Source of the DNA: a bacterium | GTDB taxonomy: Bacteria; Verrucomicrobiota; Verrucomicrobiae; Opitutales; Opitutaceae | NCBI GenBank assembly: GCA_021780625.1 | Contig: JAJXYI010000408.1 | Span: 1 to 7,570, forward strand | Length of the DNA stretch: 7,570 nt | Reading direction: 5' to 3' | Part shown: piece after piece, positions 5,759 to 7,570 of the stretch | How the letters are laid out: every line of letters starts with the position of its first letter | How positions within the stretch are numbered: the first letter of the stretch is position 1 | Program-made: the position numbers and the translations under genes | Notes under the pieces: model-generated | Told to the model about the DNA's origin: nothing | The model's database searches: none | What the model saw: the letters and a program-made list of their open reading frames with translations, nothing else

Positions 5759-7285
5759 ATGCCGCACCATCCGCCGCCGCTTTCCTCCTTTCCCAATCCC
5801 GCGGACAATCTGCCCGAAGCCGGTGGACGCCGTGCTGAAAGGGCCGCTCGACCAGCCACCCACCGGGTGGCGCTCGCCTTCACCGCGCTCTCGGGACTCC
5901 TCCTGACCCTCGGCACCGGCGGTTGCGTGCGCTACCAGCCCAAGCCCATCAATCCGTCGGCGACCGCCCAAGACTGGACCTCCCGAACGCTCGCCGACGC
6001 GGGCTTGCACGCGTTCGTCGCGAAGGCCCTGCCGGCTTCGCCCGCATTGTGGCCCCTGCCGCAGTGGGATCTGAATCACCTGACCCTGGCCGCCATTTAC
6101 GAGCAGCCCGACCTCGCCGTTGCACGCGCTCAATGGAGCGTCTCCCGCGCCGCCCGTCTCACCGCGGCCCAGCGCCCCAATCCGACGGTGTCTCCGTCGC
6201 TAGGATACGATTCAACCAAGCCGCCACCCTGGATCCCGGACATCTCCTTCGATATTCCGATCGAGACTGCCGGCAAGCGCGGCGACCGCATGCGCCAGGC
6301 TAGAGCGGATGCCGAAGCCGCCCGCTGGGACTGGATCGGCCAGATCTGGAAGGTCCGCACGGATGTCCGGACCGCCTTCGTCAACCTCCACGATGCTCGC
6401 GCGCGTGCCGCCCTCCTCTCGCGGCTGGTCTCCGCCCAGACGCAACTGGTTCATCTGCTCGAGGGTCAACTGGCGGCGGGTGAGGTCTCCCGCGCGGATG
6501 TGACGCCGGCCCGGATCGCGCTCGACCGCGACACACTCGCGCTCCAGCAGGCGCGTCAGCACGAAACCGAGACGCTTGGGACGTTGGCCGATGCGATCGG
6601 CCTGCCCGTCGACGCCCTGCGGCACGTCGACCTGTCATTCGTCGGGATCGACCGGCTGCCGCCACCGCCAGCCGAGAACGACATTCGCCGCACCGTGGCT
6701 CTGAATCGCGCCGATGTCCGCAGCGCGCTCGCAACCTACGCCTCGAGCCAGGCCGCACTCCAGTTGGAGATCGCGAACCAGTATCCCGACATTCACCTCG
6801 GTCCCGGTTACCAGCTGGATCAGACCGACAACAAATGGACCCTGGGCGTCTCGTTCCCGATTCCGTTGATGAACCGAAACCAGGGGCCGATCGCCGAGGC
6901 TCGCGCGCGGCGCCGGCTCGCGGCGGCGCGTTTCGTCGCCATCCAGGCCCGGGCGATCAACGAGGCGTCCCTTGCGCTGGCGGGTTACCGCGACTCGGTG
7001 GCGCAGGTCAGGACCAGCGCCGGCCTCATGCACGAACTCGCCGTCCAGCTCGCATCCGCCCGGCAGAGGGCCCGGGCCGGCGACGTGGATCCGCTCACCG
7101 TGGCGTCAGCAGAAATCGAATACGACAACGCGGCCAGCGCCCATCTCGACGCGCTGCTCGGAGCCGAGCAGGCGCTCGGCCGCCTAGAGACCGCCACCGA
7201 AAGCCCGCTCATCCTGCCTGCGCGGGTCCTTGGCCAGGCTGAAACCTCCACTCATCCCATCGCTCCTTTCTCTCATGAACCGTAA
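5759..7285 (+). CDS. CzcC/TolC-like outer-membrane efflux lipoprotein
   Basis: This 508-residue outer-membrane factor would form the trimeric exit duct of a tripartite RND pump. A hydrophobic signal segment (about 37-53) ends in LGTGGC, giving a plausible lipidated cysteine at residue 56 (imperfect lipobox). The mature protein has two alpha-helical repeat halves. The second contains GYQLDQTDNKWTLGVSFPIP followed by LMNRNQGPIAEA (about 350-380), a signature I associate with the CzcC/CusC-like branch. The coiled-coil-like segments are rich in Ala, Arg, Gln and Leu, as expected of the periplasmic helical barrel. The start at 5759 is chosen because the earlier in-frame ATG at 5633 lies inside operator A and upstream of the predicted promoter. 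It leaves an unusually long 36-residue region before the hydrophobic core. A GTG at 5867 would give a short signal peptide lacking basic residues. The adaptor gene overlaps its 3' end by 11 bp. Confidence 0.9.
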   Translation: MPHHPPPLSSFPNPADNLPEAGGRRAERAARPATHRVALAFTALSGLLLTLGTGGCVRYQPKPINPSATAQDWTSRTLADAGLHAFVAKALPASPALWPLPQWDLNHLTLAAIYEQPDLAVARAQWSVSRAARLTAAQRPNPTVSPSLGYDSTKPPPWIPDISFDIPIETAGKRGDRMRQARADAEAARWDWIGQIWKVRTDVRTAFVNLHDARARAALLSRLVSAQTQLVHLLEGQLAAGEVSRADVTPARIALDRDTLALQQARQHETETLGTLADAIGLPVDALRHVDLSFVGIDRLPPPPAENDIRRTVALNRADVRSALATYASSQAALQLEIANQYPDIHLGPGYQLDQTDNKWTLGVSFPIPLMNRNQGPIAEARARRRLAAARFVAIQARAINEASLALAGYRDSVAQVRTSAGLMHELAVQLASARQRARAGDVDPLTVASAEIEYDNAASAHLDALLGAEQALGRLETATESPLILPARVLGQAETSTHPIAPFSHEP

Positions 7286-7570
7286 GCAAGTCCTTACCGC
7301 ACTCGTCGTGTTGATCCTGGCCGGCGGAATCTATCTGTGGATCCACCACGGCGGACCGGCCGCGGCGTCCGACGACGACAATGTCCCGACGATCGTGACC
7401 GTCGAGGTCGGGAACGTCACGCGCGCCACGCTCCACGGTTACGTGACCGCCTTCGGCTCCGTGGCTCCGGCACCCGCCGACGACGGCAGGCCGGCCGCCT
7501 CCGCCCGGCTGGCCCCGGCCGCACCGGGCGTGGTGAAAGCCGTACTGGTGTCCGACGGCGCAGATCGGAA
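7275..7570 (+). CDS. RND pump periplasmic adaptor (membrane fusion protein), N-terminal 98 residues
   Basis: This adaptor joins the inner-membrane RND pump to the outer-membrane duct. Only the first 98 codons are in the window and the gene runs off the right edge. ATG 7275 starts inside the final codons of the outer-membrane factor (11-bp overlap, different frame), indicating tight coupling. An N-terminal membrane anchor covers about residues 6-23 (VLTALVVLILAGGIYLWI). No lipobox cysteine is seen, so it is probably anchored by an uncleaved helix. An acidic linker (SDDDN) is followed by VPTIVTVEVGNV and GYVTAFGSVAP, typical of the first membrane-proximal strands. ARLAPAAPGVVKAVLVSDGA then resembles the start of the lipoyl half-motif. 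The gene order outer-membrane factor then adaptor is that of czcCBA/cusC(F)BA-type operons, so an RND permease gene is expected next. Metal versus drug specificity cannot be decided here. Confidence 0.87.
   Translation, partial: MNRKQVLTALVVLILAGGIYLWIHHGGPAAASDDDNVPTIVTVEVGNVTRATLHGYVTAFGSVAPAPADDGRPAASARLAPAAPGVVKAVLVSDGADR

Noticed and set aside
1..7570. tRNA, rRNA, CRISPR array, insertion sequence or attachment site
   Set aside because: I saw no repeat array, transposase motif, terminal inverted repeats or tRNA-like cloverleaf; the window is almost completely accounted for by coding genes and one regulatory region.

Overview
The window is a GC-rich, almost fully coding stretch from a Gram-negative (diderm) bacterium, because it encodes parts of two trans-envelope efflux systems. 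The taxon cannot be fixed from the sequence. High GC, nearly absent Shine-Dalgarno sequences and the general look of the proteins would fit Verrucomicrobiota (Opitutaceae-like), with Acidobacteriota or Betaproteobacteria as alternatives. This is a tentative inference.

Layout. (1) Positions 2-1429 (+): the C-terminal half of an RND inner-membrane efflux permease of the drug/hydrophobe (HAE1/AcrB) type, cut by the window edge. A LysR-type regulator (1450-2388, +) follows 20 bp later and is probably the last gene of that operon. (2) A three-gene minus-strand operon converges on it: a secreted seven-bladed YVTN/YncE-like beta-propeller (5593-4541), an OmpR/PhoB-family response regulator (4509-3826) and a membrane histidine kinase (3829-2402, overlapping the regulator by ATGA). 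(3) A divergent plus-strand operon carries a CzcC/TolC-like outer-membrane efflux lipoprotein (5759-7285) and a periplasmic adaptor of an RND pump (7275 to beyond the edge, overlapping by 11 bp). An RND permease gene probably follows outside the window.

The most informative part is the 165-bp divergent intergenic region (5594-5758). It holds two copies of an 18-bp operator with the half-site RTAAT repeated at 11-bp spacing, the hallmark of dimeric OmpR/PhoB-family regulators. The two copies match at 13 of 18 positions and lie in opposite orientations. Each ends exactly 10 bp upstream of a -10-like hexamer, TAGAAT facing the beta-propeller/regulator/kinase operon and TACACT facing the efflux operon. 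I infer that the response regulator activates both its own operon and the divergent pump from mirror-image class II promoters. The beta-propeller gene would be transcribed on a leaderless or nearly leaderless mRNA.

Working model: a kinase senses a periplasmic signal (metal or toxic compound, not identified), the regulator switches on both operons, and the pump exports the compound. The co-transcribed periplasmic beta-propeller has no obvious place in known versions of this circuit and is the least explained component. The left-hand RND/LysR operon looks like a separate efflux module that lies alongside it.
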